Below, in pieces: positions 29,289 through 37,479 of a stretch of 64,000 nucleotides of DNA. Origin of the DNA: Dokdonella koreensis DS-123 (GTDB lineage: Bacteria; Pseudomonadota; Gammaproteobacteria; Xanthomonadales; Rhodanobacteraceae); the NCBI RefSeq assembly GCF_001632775.1, contig NZ_CP015249.1, positions 3,266,686-3,330,685 on the forward strand. The letters run 5' to 3'. The notes under the pieces are model-generated. The model was not told the origin of the DNA. It saw only the letters and a program-made list of their open reading frames with translations, and searched no databases. Both the position numbers and the translations under genes were made by a program. The first letter of the stretch is position 1. Every line of letters starts with the position of its first letter.

Positions 29289-29311
29289 CTGTGTATACTC
29301 ACTATACACAG
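29289..29311. promoter_or_regulatory. YtrA-type GntR operator and promoter
   Basis: A perfect inverted repeat, CTGTGTATA / TATACACAG, encloses 5 nt (CTCAC). It contains TATACT, a good -10 element, and lies 18 nt before the GntR start codon. This suits autorepression of the regulator and its ABC transporter operon. Confidence 0.7.
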
Positions 29312-29329
29312 TGAGGCCTGATCCTATGC

Positions 29330-29719
29330 ATGCGTGATGCACTCGTTCTCTCCAGCCACTCCGGCACGCCGATGTATGCGCAGATCGTCGAGCAGGTGGT
29401 GGCGAAGGTGATGGCCGGCGAATGGCCGTCCGGCCATCCGTTGCCGTCGATCCGCGAACTGGCCAGCGCCAGCCGCGTCAGCGTGATCACCGTCAAGCGC
29501 GCCTACCTGGAACTGGAACGCGCCGGCGTGATCGTGACGCAGCAGGGCAAGGGCTCGTTCGTGGCCGACCAGCCCGACGCGTCTCGGGCCGTACTGATGG
29601 ACACGTTCCGCACGCAACTGGCCGAGCTGGTCACCACCGCGCGAACGCTCGGCCTGGAACCCCAGGACGTGCTGACGCAGGTCGAAGAAGCCTTGTCCCA
29701 CCCTTCCGACAGTCCCTAA
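29330..29719 (+). CDS. GntR family transcriptional regulator, YtrA subfamily
   Basis: A 129-residue regulator with the GntR winged helix (about 13-80: MYAQIVEQVVAKVMAGEW, LPSIRELASASRVSVITV, GKGSFVAD) and only a short C-terminal helical part, as in the YtrA subfamily. It is first in an operon with an ABC ATPase and a permease. YtrA proteins usually repress such transporter operons and respond to cell-envelope antibiotics; that is family knowledge, not shown here. The palindrome just upstream is its likely operator. Confidence 0.9.
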   Translation: MRDALVLSSHSGTPMYAQIVEQVVAKVMAGEWPSGHPLPSIRELASASRVSVITVKRAYLELERAGVIVTQQGKGSFVADQPDASRAVLMDTFRTQLAELVTTARTLGLEPQDVLTQVEEALSHPSDSP

Positions 29720-29744
29720 CCGCCTCCGGACCCTTGCAGGAACC

Positions 29745-30638
29745 ATGGACATCCAATCTCCCGCCATCGCCCTCTCGGGCGTGCAAAAGCACTACGGCGA
29801 ATTCGCGCTCCACGACATCGACCTGGTCGTGCCCACCGGCCAGATCATGGGCCTGGTCGGCGTCAACGGCGCCGGCAAGTCCACGCTGCTGCGGCTGCTG
29901 GTCGGCCTGATCCGCGCCGACGACGGCGCGGTGGCGGTGCTCGGCCAGCGGCTGCCCGAGGCACAGGTCGCGGTGAAGCGCGACATCGGCTACGCCTCGG
30001 ACGACATGCGCCTGTACCGCGGCCAGACGCTGCGCTGGCACATGGATTTCGTCGCGCGGATCTATCCCGGCTGGGACGAGGCCTATGCGCAGACACTGCT
30101 GGCGCGCTTCGACCTGCGCCCGCAGCAGAAGCTGGCCGGCTTCTCGCACGGCCAGCGGGTCAAGGCGCTGCTGCTGCTGATCTTCGCGCGGCACCCGCGG
30201 TTGCTGCTGCTGGACGAGCCCACCACCGGCCTGGACCCGATCGCGCGCGGCGAGGTGCTGGACGCGCTGGCCGAGGTCCTGCGCGACGAGGAGCGGTCGG
30301 TGCTGTTCTCCTCGCACAACACCGCCGACATCGAACAGCTGGCGGACGCGATCACGTTCCTGCATCGCGGCGGGATCGTCGCCTCGCGCGACAAGGAGTC
30401 CTTCCTCGACAGCTGGCGGCGCATCCTGTGCCGCGGGCCGGCGATCGGGCCGCTCGACGCGATCGCCGGCATCGCATCCGTCCGCGAAAGCCCGCCGCTG
30501 ATCGAGATCAAGACCGGCGCCTTCGACGAAGGGCTGCTGCAGCGGCTGAAGGCGCAGGGCCTGGAGGTCACGGCAGTGGAGCCGATGACGCTGGAAGACA
30601 TTTTCGTGACGACGGTGCGTGGAGGAACGAGCCGATGA
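29745..30638 (+). CDS. ABC transporter ATP-binding protein
   Basis: A 297-residue ATPase. Walker A is GVNGAGKST (39-47), the signature is the unusual FSHGQ (133-137) and Walker B is LLLLDEP (153-159). The C-terminal 80 residues form the regulatory tail seen in ABC-2 exporters (EPMTLEDIFVTTVRGG). It starts 25 nt after the GntR gene and overlaps the permease start as ATGA. Likely an exporter or bacteriocin/antibiotic-resistance type, controlled by the YtrA-like protein. Confidence 0.92.
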   Translation: MDIQSPAIALSGVQKHYGEFALHDIDLVVPTGQIMGLVGVNGAGKSTLLRLLVGLIRADDGAVAVLGQRLPEAQVAVKRDIGYASDDMRLYRGQTLRWHMDFVARIYPGWDEAYAQTLLARFDLRPQQKLAGFSHGQRVKALLLLIFARHPRLLLLDEPTTGLDPIARGEVLDALAEVLRDEERSVLFSSHNTADIEQLADAITFLHRGGIVASRDKESFLDSWRRILCRGPAIGPLDAIAGIASVRESPPLIEIKTGAFDEGLLQRLKAQGLEVTAVEPMTLEDIFVTTVRGGTSR

Positions 30639-31321
30639 ACCTGTTCGCCTGTGATGCCCGCCTGGTCGGGCGGCTGATCGTCAAGGACTGGCAGGTCTGC
30701 CAGAAGCAGCTGGCCGGCTACCTGGCCGGCATCGTGCTGGCGCTGGGCCTGATCGGCACCGGCGCGCCGTGGGCCGCTGCCGCCGGCGCGTTGTTGCTGC
30801 TGGTGCTACTGGTCGTGTGCGGCTCGTACACGATCGAGACGTCCCTGCTGGCCGAGCGCAAGCAGCAGACCCTCGCCTTCGTCATGAGCCTGCCGGTCTC
30901 GCCGATGGACGTGTACTGGGGCAAGCTGCTGGCGAACCTGGTGATCTACCTGGTGCCGTTCGCCGTGGTCACCGGCGGCATGATCGTGCTGATCCTGACC
31001 ACGCCGATCCCCGACGGCACCGTGGTCTGGACCGTACTGACCGCCGGTTTCATGCTGGCCAGCTTCTGCGCCTCGCTGGGCTTCGCGATCGCCTGCGAGT
31101 CCGAGGGCTGGAACATCTTCGTCATGCTGGGGCTGATGACGCTGATCGGGCCCTTCATGTACCTGGTGAGCCGGCTCGACGGCGTCGCACCGTTCATCCG
31201 GACCGAGGACATCGTCTGGAGCGCCACGGTGCTACGCGTACTGGCGGCGGAGCTCGCGGCGATCGTGCTGGCCCTACTCGCGAGCAGTTGGTTCCACACG
31301 CGCAAGACCGCGTTCCTCTGA
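30635..31321 (+). CDS. ABC-2 type transporter permease
   Basis: A 228-residue inner membrane protein with about six helices (YLAGIVLALGLIG, AGALLLLVLLVVCGSYT, LVIYLVPFAVVTGGMIV, VLTAGFMLASFCASLG, FVMLGLMTLIGPFMYL, LAAELAAIVLALLASSWF). The motif TLAFVMSLPVSPMDVYWGKL after helix 2 is typical of ABC-2 permeases. GGAGG precedes the ATG, which overlaps the ATPase stop. It partners the ATPase at 29745-30638; the transported substrate is unknown. Confidence 0.85.
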   Translation: MNLFACDARLVGRLIVKDWQVCQKQLAGYLAGIVLALGLIGTGAPWAAAAGALLLLVLLVVCGSYTIETSLLAERKQQTLAFVMSLPVSPMDVYWGKLLANLVIYLVPFAVVTGGMIVLILTTPIPDGTVVWTVLTAGFMLASFCASLGFAIACESEGWNIFVMLGLMTLIGPFMYLVSRLDGVAPFIRTEDIVWSATVLRVLAAELAAIVLALLASSWFHTRKTAFL

Positions 31322-31331
31322 GCACCCGGCC

Positions 31332-32507
31332 ATGACCACGACATCGCGCATCCACTACATGGACAACCTGCGCGCGCTGGCGATGCTCGCCGGCGTGGTG
31401 TTCCACGCCGCGCTCGCCTACAGCCCGCTGATCCGGCCCTACTGGCCGCCCGCCGATGCCGCCGGTTCCGCGGCCGTGGACATGGTGGCCTGGTGGCTGC
31501 ACGCGTTCCGGATGCCGCTGTTCTTCGTCGTGGCCGGCTTCTTCAGCGCATTGCTGGTGCAGCGCCGCGGGCTGGCCGGCCTGTTCCGTACGCGCCTCGT
31601 GCGCGTGCTGCTGCCGCTGCTGGCCGGCGTTCCGCTGGTGGTGCTGGGCATGTACCGGCTGACCGTCTACGCCGCGACGACCGTGCAGCACCCCTCGCCG
31701 GTGCTCGCCTGGCTGCGCGACTACGCCGCCACGCAAGGCAGCGTGCCGCTGATACCCAGCCTTGCGCACCTGTGGTTCCTCGCCTACCTGATGCTGTTCA
31801 CGCTGCTGGTCTGGGTCGTCGCCGCCATCGAGCCGCAGCGCGCCTACGCCCGGATACGCGCGCTGCCGGTCTCCTGGCCGACGGTCCTGGTCGCCCCGCT
31901 GCTGCTGGCGCCTGCGCTGGCGATGACGACCAACCCATGGCCGGCGCCCGAAGCGCTGCTGCCGCAGCTGTGGGCCGTGGCGTACTTCGGCGCGTACTTC
32001 GCGCTCGGCTATCACCTGTACCTGCAGCCCGCGCTGATCGACGGCCTGCGGCGCTTCGGGCCGCTGCTGCTGGTCGGCGCGCTCGTGGCGTACGCGGCCT
32101 CGCCGTGGGTGCTCGGCACGCCGCGCCCGGTGCCGGCCGGTTGGGCCACGCGCGGGCTCGACGCCGTGCTTCAAGCCTGCGCCGGCCTGTGGATGACGCT
32201 GTGCTGCCTGATCGCCGGCCGCGCCTGGCTGGACACGTCCAATCGGGTGATGCGCTGGTTCGCCGACGCCGCCTACTGGGTCTACCTGGTGCACCTGCCG
32301 GTGCTGTTCGCGATCCAGTACCGGCTGCTGGACGTGCCGCTGCCCTGGCCCGCCAAGTTCGCGCTGGCCACCACGCTCACGCTCGTCGTTTCGCTGGCCA
32401 GCTACCAGCTGCTGGTGCGGCACACGGTGCTGGGGCGGTGGTTGAACGGCCGACGGCCGGGTCGCACGCCGGCGCACGCGACGCAGGCCGCAATGCCGGC
32501 CGACTGA
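31332..32507 (+). CDS. Membrane acyltransferase (acyltransferase 3/OpgC-like family)
   Basis: A 391-residue protein with about ten membrane helices. The N-terminal RIHYMDNLRALAMLAGVVFH (6-25) is the signature of acyltransferase 3 proteins, which transfer acyl groups to cell-surface glycans; FRMPLFFVVAGFF (about 59-71) supports this. The His in VVFH is the likely catalytic residue. It begins 10 nt after the ABC permease and is probably in the same operon, so the YtrA-like regulator may control it too. Acceptor substrate unknown. Confidence 0.85.
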   Translation: MTTTSRIHYMDNLRALAMLAGVVFHAALAYSPLIRPYWPPADAAGSAAVDMVAWWLHAFRMPLFFVVAGFFSALLVQRRGLAGLFRTRLVRVLLPLLAGVPLVVLGMYRLTVYAATTVQHPSPVLAWLRDYAATQGSVPLIPSLAHLWFLAYLMLFTLLVWVVAAIEPQRAYARIRALPVSWPTVLVAPLLLAPALAMTTNPWPAPEALLPQLWAVAYFGAYFALGYHLYLQPALIDGLRRFGPLLLVGALVAYAASPWVLGTPRPVPAGWATRGLDAVLQACAGLWMTLCCLIAGRAWLDTSNRVMRWFADAAYWVYLVHLPVLFAIQYRLLDVPLPWPAKFALATTLTLVVSLASYQLLVRHTVLGRWLNGRRPGRTPAHATQAAMPAD

Positions 32508-32522
32508 CGCCGCGCACGCGCC

Positions 32523-32556
32523 GCCCCGACGCCCGGCCTGCCGGCGTGGGTCGGGC
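32523..32556 (+). terminator. GC-rich hairpin after the acyltransferase gene
   Basis: A 7-bp outer stem (GCCCGAC / GTCGGGC) and an inner GC stem lie 15 nt after the stop codon. There is no U-tract. It probably ends the GntR-ABC-acyltransferase operon. Confidence 0.45.
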
Positions 32557-32811
32557 ATGTTTTCGCCGGGCGCACTGAACATCCGAGCCGTCCATGGGCC
32601 TGCCGCCCGCACGAGGACAGCCCATCGTCCAGCCGGCGGAAACGACCGGCCAGGCGGCCTTGATCCCTCGACGGGCGTCACTCAAGATGCAGGCGGGTGA
32701 CGGTGCACGCCCGCAGCCGCTGCCGGGATCGGGCAGGGAAGCTCGCAGCGTCCGCCGCCGGCCCGCCGGCAAGCCTGTCCCGAACCAAACGCGGCCCTGA
32801 GGAGCGAACCC
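32557..32811. other. Intergenic region before a secreted-protein gene
   Basis: No gene was recognised here. The stretch is GC-rich and shows no strong sigma-70 promoter. Only the ribosome site TGAGGAG near its end, serving the GTG at 32812, is clear. A promoter for the downstream gene must lie here but could not be pinpointed. Confidence 0.3.
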
Positions 32812-34137
32812 GTGAAACCGACGACACCGATTGGCGGCGCCAGACCCCTTCTCGCCCTCGTGCTGCTGGCCGTGCCGCTGGCGGCCGGTGCCCAGACGGT
32901 GACGACGACGAACGTGCTGACGCAGGCGCCGCAGTTCAGCATCTACTCCGACGACCTGCCACCGCTCTACACCACGCCGCCCGGCATCGTCCTGCTGCGC
33001 GGCAATGAGTCCTGGTACACGCTGACGCTGCTGAGCGCGCAGCAGAAGGCGCAGCTCGGTGCGGACCTGGCCGCCAAGGTCACCAAGTTCGCCGGCTGCG
33101 ACGCCTTCGACCGCATCGAAAGCATCGTCTACCTGCCGAAGGCCGCCGGCGCCGTCCCCACCACCGCCGACATCCCGCGCACGATCGAGATCGCGCGCTT
33201 CATGACGACGTTCAGCACCTACAACCGCGACAGCAATCCGTCGCCGTACGTGTCGCCGCTGATGGACGTCAGCGCCTACGCACCGCACCTGGCCGATCCG
33301 ACGCAGGACATCTGGGTCGGCTTCGCCGGCGGCTCCTACCCGACCTACCCTAATGGATCGGGCACCTACAACCCGTGCTGGACCAACGCCGGTGCCCAGG
33401 TGGCGAACCTGCCGCTCGCGCCGTATCCGCCGGGCCTGACCACCGAGGAGGCCCAGGCGATCTTCGCGCGCACCGGCTTCAGCTTCTCGCTGGACCTGCT
33501 CTCCACGCAACCGCCCGGCCCGCCCGCGCCCGGCCCCGCGGTGCGCGCCGCGCTCAACGCGCCGACCGGCCCTGCCTCCGGCGCGTCGCTGACGATCGCC
33601 GGCACGCTCGACGTGCCCGACCCGGGCGACGGCAGCACCACCGTCGACGGCACGCTGCATCTGATCGTCACCACGCACGGCGGCAACTCCGAGTACGGCT
33701 TCAGCACCGGCAACACCGTGCAGGTCAACGGCGCTCCGGTCGGCGACGCGTTCAGCACGCAGACCAATTGCAATGCGTTCGTCGGTACCGCGATCAATCC
33801 GCTCAACGGCTCGATCAGTTCCGGCACCGTCGGCGCCAATCCGACCAACCCGCGCAACTGGTGCCCGGGCGGCCCGGTGCGCACCACCGTGGCCAATCCC
33901 GGCACCACCAACCCGACCGACGCCAACCCCGGCGTGCCGGTGCGTTCCAACCGCTTCCACAGCGTGCGGCTCAACGTCGGCGCCAACCCCGTCCAGCTCG
34001 ACCTCGGTCCGTTCGTGACGCGCTTCGGCGGGCCCTACGATCCCGGCTGCGGCAACTGCTACCCGACCTCGATCGTGTTCGTGCCGGTGATCGACGCGCT
34101 GTTCGACGACGACTTCGAGGCCGCCGGACGCCCCTAG
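32812..34137 (+). CDS. Secreted protein of unknown function with C-terminal LFDDDFE tag
   Basis: A 441-residue exported protein. The GTG start has TGAGGAG upstream and a good signal peptide (to about AGAQ, residue 28). A beta-rich N-terminal part includes SIYSDDLPPLY and RGNESWYTLTLLSAQQKAQ. It has paired cysteines (CDAF, NPCW, NCNAF, WCPGG, CGNC). After a Pro-rich linker (PPGPPAPGPAV) comes a second beta-sandwich-like half. The last residues are LFDDDFEAAGRP, matching the tag on other secreted proteins here. No catalytic motif was recognised. Confidence 0.7.
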   Translation: MKPTTPIGGARPLLALVLLAVPLAAGAQTVTTTNVLTQAPQFSIYSDDLPPLYTTPPGIVLLRGNESWYTLTLLSAQQKAQLGADLAAKVTKFAGCDAFDRIESIVYLPKAAGAVPTTADIPRTIEIARFMTTFSTYNRDSNPSPYVSPLMDVSAYAPHLADPTQDIWVGFAGGSYPTYPNGSGTYNPCWTNAGAQVANLPLAPYPPGLTTEEAQAIFARTGFSFSLDLLSTQPPGPPAPGPAVRAALNAPTGPASGASLTIAGTLDVPDPGDGSTTVDGTLHLIVTTHGGNSEYGFSTGNTVQVNGAPVGDAFSTQTNCNAFVGTAINPLNGSISSGTVGANPTNPRNWCPGGPVRTTVANPGTTNPTDANPGVPVRSNRFHSVRLNVGANPVQLDLGPFVTRFGGPYDPGCGNCYPTSIVFVPVIDALFDDDFEAAGRP

Positions 34138-34168
34138 ACCGCGAGGCTTCGGAGCCGCCCCGCGCGCG

Positions 34169-34969
34169 TCAGAACCCGCGCGAGAGGCCGAAGAACACCG
34201 ACGCGGTACCCTTGGCGTCCGCATCGATCAACGGACTGTCCTTGATCTCGTCGGGCAGGCTGCTGTACTTGACCGAGGCCAGCAGCGACCACTTCTGGCC
34301 GATCGGCCGGAAGTAGTTGAAGCCGACATGGCCGATCGCGACCGAGCCGGGCTTGTAGTCGACGACGCCGCGCGCGACTTCCTTGTCGAGCGTGCCGTAG
34401 TAGTAGTTCGCCATGTCCTTGGACTGCCAGGTGGCGCCCACGATCGGCGTCAACTGGCCCTGGCCGAGCGCGAACGGGTAGCCGTACTGGATCGAGACCT
34501 CCTGCCCGCCGCTGGTGTCGGTCGCGTCGGCCAGCAGCTCGACCTCCAGCTCGCCGGCGCGGCCGCTCCACTTCATGCCCAGGCCGAGGTCGAACGCGAG
34601 GTCGCGGTCTTCCAGCAGCCGGTAGTCGACGCCGTTGTCGGCCAGTTCGCGCCGGCCGAGGTCCTTGACGTCGAAGCCGTCGAAGCGGAGCTTTCCGATC
34701 GCGGCCAGCTCGAACGACTCGCTGCTGACGAAACGCCAGCCGGCGGTGATGCCGCGGAAGTAGAAGCGCTCGCCTTCGTAGGTCACCAGCGGGACCGGCA
34801 TCACCCGCGTGCCCTCGCCGGCAAACGGGCTGTCCGAGACCATCGCGGCGATACCCAGGCTCCAGCGCGGCGGGTGTTGTTCCGCCGGCACCTCGTCGGC
34901 CGCGCCCGGCTGGGCGACGGCGTTGAGCGACAAGCCGGACAGCACGAGGGACCACAGTCGTTTCTTCAT
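34169..34969 (-). CDS. MipA/OmpV family outer membrane protein
   Basis: A 266-residue outer membrane beta-barrel protein of the MipA/OmpV family, variously linked to murein-enzyme scaffolding and to antimicrobial resistance. The start MKKRLWSLVLSGLSLNAVAQ gives a signal peptide. Family features include RWSLGIAAMVSDSPF, PVPLVTYEGERFYFRG and a terminal strand (ASVFFGLSRGF). Its promoter carries the same 11-bp-spaced TGTCG repeat as the RND pump operon, so the neighbouring two-component system probably regulates both. Confidence 0.88.
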   Translation of the reverse strand: MKKRLWSLVLSGLSLNAVAQPGAADEVPAEQHPPRWSLGIAAMVSDSPFAGEGTRVMPVPLVTYEGERFYFRGITAGWRFVSSESFELAAIGKLRFDGFDVKDLGRRELADNGVDYRLLEDRDLAFDLGLGMKWSGRAGELEVELLADATDTSGGQEVSIQYGYPFALGQGQLTPIVGATWQSKDMANYYYGTLDKEVARGVVDYKPGSVAIGHVGFNYFRPIGQKWSLLASVKYSSLPDEIKDSPLIDADAKGTASVFFGLSRGF

Positions 34970-35073
34970 GGGACGCCTGACCTCATCGAGTGGGGGAATG
35001 TCATGTGCGTCCACCGGCGCGCACCCGTGCGGCGGGTGCGGTGGCAAACGTCCACCCCAGCATGAATCGGTCG

Positions 35074-35089
35074 TGTCGCCGAAATGTCG
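35074..35089 (-). promoter_or_regulatory. Probable response-regulator site upstream of mipA-like gene
   Basis: On the plus strand the site reads TGTCGCCGAAATGTCG, two TGTCG half-sites exactly 11 bp apart. It lies about 105-120 bp upstream of the mipA-like start, and 14 of its 16 bases match the site before the pump operon (41884-41899). OmpR-family regulators bind direct repeats with this spacing. Confidence 0.6.
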
Positions 35090-35124
35090 TGTCCCGCACC
35101 GGCCGCCAGCCGGTGGTCCGCCGC

Positions 35125-36468
35125 CTACGGCGTGATGACGCTGGCGGTCACGTCGAGGCGGGCACGCGTGCCCGACAGCCCGCCCGGTTCGATCGCCAGC
35201 GTCCAGCCGAAGCGATCGCAGATGCGGCCGATCAGGAACAGTCCCAGGCCCTGCCCGCGCACCGGTGCGGCCTGCCGCAGGCTGTCGCGATAGCGCCGCG
35301 CGGCCTCGACCGGATCGAACCCGCTGCCGGAATCGGCGACGGTGACCACACCCTCGCTCAGCGCGATCTCGACATAGCCCGCCTCGGTGCTCTCTATCGC
35401 GTTGCGCAGCAGGTTGCTGACGGCGATGCGCACGATCGCCTCCGGCACGGCGATGAAGGTGGGCACCAGCTCGCCCAGCTCCAACCGCGCCGGTTTCCCG
35501 TGCAGCAGGTGCTCGTGGTCGCGCGCCAGGCGCGGCAGCAGCTCGTGCAGCACGGTGACGTCCGCCGGCTCGGTCGCAGGGTCGGGCTCGCGCGCCAGGT
35601 ACAGCAGGGCGACCATCGTCTCGGACAGGTCCGCCACCGCGTGCTCGATGCGGCCGAGCACCGGCCGCGACGCCTCCGGCAGCGGCATCTGCCCGAGCAC
35701 GTCGGCGGCGCCGGCGATCACCGCGATCGGCGTGCGGAACTCGTGGCTGGCCTGGTCGAGCAGGCTGCGCTCGCGCGCGATGAACTGCGCCACGCGCTCC
35801 AGGTGCGCATTGCTGGCCTGCGCGATGACCTGGATCTCCTCGCGCGGGTACGTCGTCGGCAGCCGCGCCGCGGTGTCGCTGGGGTCGATCGCCTGCATGC
35901 GCTCGGCCAGGTCGCGCACCGGCCGCACCAGGTTGGCGTGCAGCCAGCCGATGACCCCCGCGATCAGTACGGCGAAGACGACGGCCCAGCCGGTGCTGAG
36001 CAGGGAGTCGTGGTTCTGCTGGTCCTCCAGCGCCTGGATGTCGAGCGTGGTGACCAGCCGGCCGTGCGGCAGATCGGCGACCCGCGCATGGAAGCTGCTC
36101 TCGCCGGGAAAGTCGTCGAGCGATTGGAACGAACCGAAAAAGCCGCTCTCGGTCGAGTAGTAGCCGGCCGGCAGATCGGCCAGATACGCCGGATCCGGCA
36201 AGGTGCTGCCGCCTTCGGCCAGGTACCAGGACCGGACCAGTCCGCGCTGCGGCAGCGAAGCGCCCTGCCCCTGCTCGACGCGCGCGACTTGGTCGGCCGA
36301 CAGCGACGCCAGCAAGTCGGCCCAGAAGCGGTGCTCGATCAGGCGCTGGCTGCTGAAGCTCTGCGCCGCCAGCGCCGCCAGCATGGTCAGCCCGAATACG
36401 ACCAGCGCGGCGCTGATCCAGGCGTGGATGCCGCGCGACCGGCCCGGCGGGACGTCGCGCCTAGCCAT
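35125..36468 (-). CDS. Sensor histidine kinase of the pump operon
   Basis: A 447-residue membrane kinase. Helix 1 (about 16-37) and helix 2 (about 157-177) flank a periplasmic sensor of about 120 residues with no named domain. A HAMP-like segment follows (LVRPVRDLAERMQAID). The phosphoacceptor is His242 (LDQASHEFRTPIAV). N-box SNLLRNAIES, G1 DSGSGFD and G2 GQGLGLFLIG are intact. Its start overlaps the response-regulator stop by 8 nt. It presumably senses an envelope or antimicrobial signal and controls the RND pump and MipA. Confidence 0.92.
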   Translation of the reverse strand: MARRDVPPGRSRGIHAWISAALVVFGLTMLAALAAQSFSSQRLIEHRFWADLLASLSADQVARVEQGQGASLPQRGLVRSWYLAEGGSTLPDPAYLADLPAGYYSTESGFFGSFQSLDDFPGESSFHARVADLPHGRLVTTLDIQALEDQQNHDSLLSTGWAVVFAVLIAGVIGWLHANLVRPVRDLAERMQAIDPSDTAARLPTTYPREEIQVIAQASNAHLERVAQFIARERSLLDQASHEFRTPIAVIAGAADVLGQMPLPEASRPVLGRIEHAVADLSETMVALLYLAREPDPATEPADVTVLHELLPRLARDHEHLLHGKPARLELGELVPTFIAVPEAIVRIAVSNLLRNAIESTEAGYVEIALSEGVVTVADSGSGFDPVEAARRYRDSLRQAAPVRGQGLGLFLIGRICDRFGWTLAIEPGGLSGTRARLDVTASVITP

Positions 36469-37156
36469 GTTCGCAGAGCCTGTAGCCGGAGCCCGGCACG
36501 GTGTACAGCAGCGGCGGCTCCGTGTCGCGCTGGATCGCACGGCGCAGCACGTGCATGTGCGAGCGCAACAGGTCCGTCGCCGGCACGGCGTCGCCCCAGG
36601 CCGCGCGCTCCAATCGCACCCGCGTGACGACGCGCGGGCTCTCGCGCATCAGCAGCTCCAACAGGTGCCGTCCGGTGCGGCTCAGCGCGATCGGCCGTCC
36701 GGCGCGCCGGATTTCCAGCGTACCGAGGTGGAACGTGAGATCACCCACCGTGAGCACGTCCTCCGGCGCAACCGACTGCCGCAGGCGCGCCACCAGCGAC
36801 CGCAGGCGCACCTCGATCTCGGGCAGGGCGACCGGCTTGACCAGGTAGTCGTCCAGGCCCGCCTCGAAGCCGTCGATCTTGTCGGCCAGCTGGTCGCGTG
36901 CCGTCAGCATGATCACCGGTACGCGCTGCTTCGCCTCGCCGCGCAGCTTGCGCAGCACGGTCAGGCCGTCGAGGCGCGGCAGGTTCCAGTCGAGCACGAT
37001 CGCGTCGTAGTCCCGGGTCGCGGCCAGGTGCAGGCCGGACAGCCCGTCGGGTGCGGCATCCAGGCTGTGTCCGCAGCCTTCCAGGTAGTCGTAGAGGTTC
37101 GCCGCGAGCTGCGCGTTGTCCTCGATGATCAGGATCGAGAGGGGATGCGTGCTCAT
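36461..37156 (-). CDS. OmpR-family response regulator of the pump operon
   Basis: A 231-residue two-domain regulator. The receiver has acidic residues Glu12-Asp13, phosphoacceptor Asp56 (IVLDWNLPR), a Thr switch (MLTARD) and Lys107 (VKP). The C-terminal winged helix ends with the typical YTVPGSGYRLCE hairpin. It is fourth in the order MFP, RND, small ORF, RR, HK. Its ATG overlaps the stop of the small ORF. Its likely sites are the TGTCG direct repeats at 41884 and 35074. Confidence 0.93.
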   Translation of the reverse strand: MSTHPLSILIIEDNAQLAANLYDYLEGCGHSLDAAPDGLSGLHLAATRDYDAIVLDWNLPRLDGLTVLRKLRGEAKQRVPVIMLTARDQLADKIDGFEAGLDDYLVKPVALPEIEVRLRSLVARLRQSVAPEDVLTVGDLTFHLGTLEIRRAGRPIALSRTGRHLLELLMRESPRVVTRVRLERAAWGDAVPATDLLRSHMHVLRRAIQRDTEPPLLYTVPGSGYRLCEHG

Positions 37157-37476
37157 GGTTCGTCCGCCGATGGGCGCGCGGCCGGGCCGCATGAAGGATT
37201 GCACGCGCCATCGCCGGGCACGACGCCGGCGGCGCGCGCGATCCACTCTAGCATGGCCCTTGCGCGCGCGAAGGCGAGGCCGAGGTCCTGCTCGGGCGTC
37301 GCGCGCGGCAGCCGGCGGCCGCTGTCCGCCGCGCAGGATTCTCGATCGACGCTGCCGGCAGCGACGCCCGCAGCGCGCCGTTCGGCCGCATCCGGCGGCG
37401 TGCCCGGCGCGGCGCGCTCCGGCGCATCCCGGTCACGTGCCGGGGCCGGTGCGGTCTGCCCGGGGATCGGTGCCAT
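37153..37476 (-). CDS. Small hypothetical protein between RND pump and response regulator
   Basis: A 107-residue hydrophilic protein rich in Ala, Pro, Arg and Asp. Support comes from position: the ATG lies 4 nt after the RND stop and the TGA overlaps the regulator start (ATGA), so the five-gene operon has almost no untranslated gaps. A short helical segment (EQDLGLAFARARAMLEWIARAAG) is the only structured-looking part. No family was recognised. It could merely be a coupling ORF that feeds ribosomes to the regulator gene. Confidence 0.5.
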   Translation of the reverse strand: MAPIPGQTAPAPARDRDAPERAAPGTPPDAAERRAAGVAAGSVDRESCAADSGRRLPRATPEQDLGLAFARARAMLEWIARAAGVVPGDGACNPSCGPAARPSADEP

Positions 37477-37479
37477 GCC

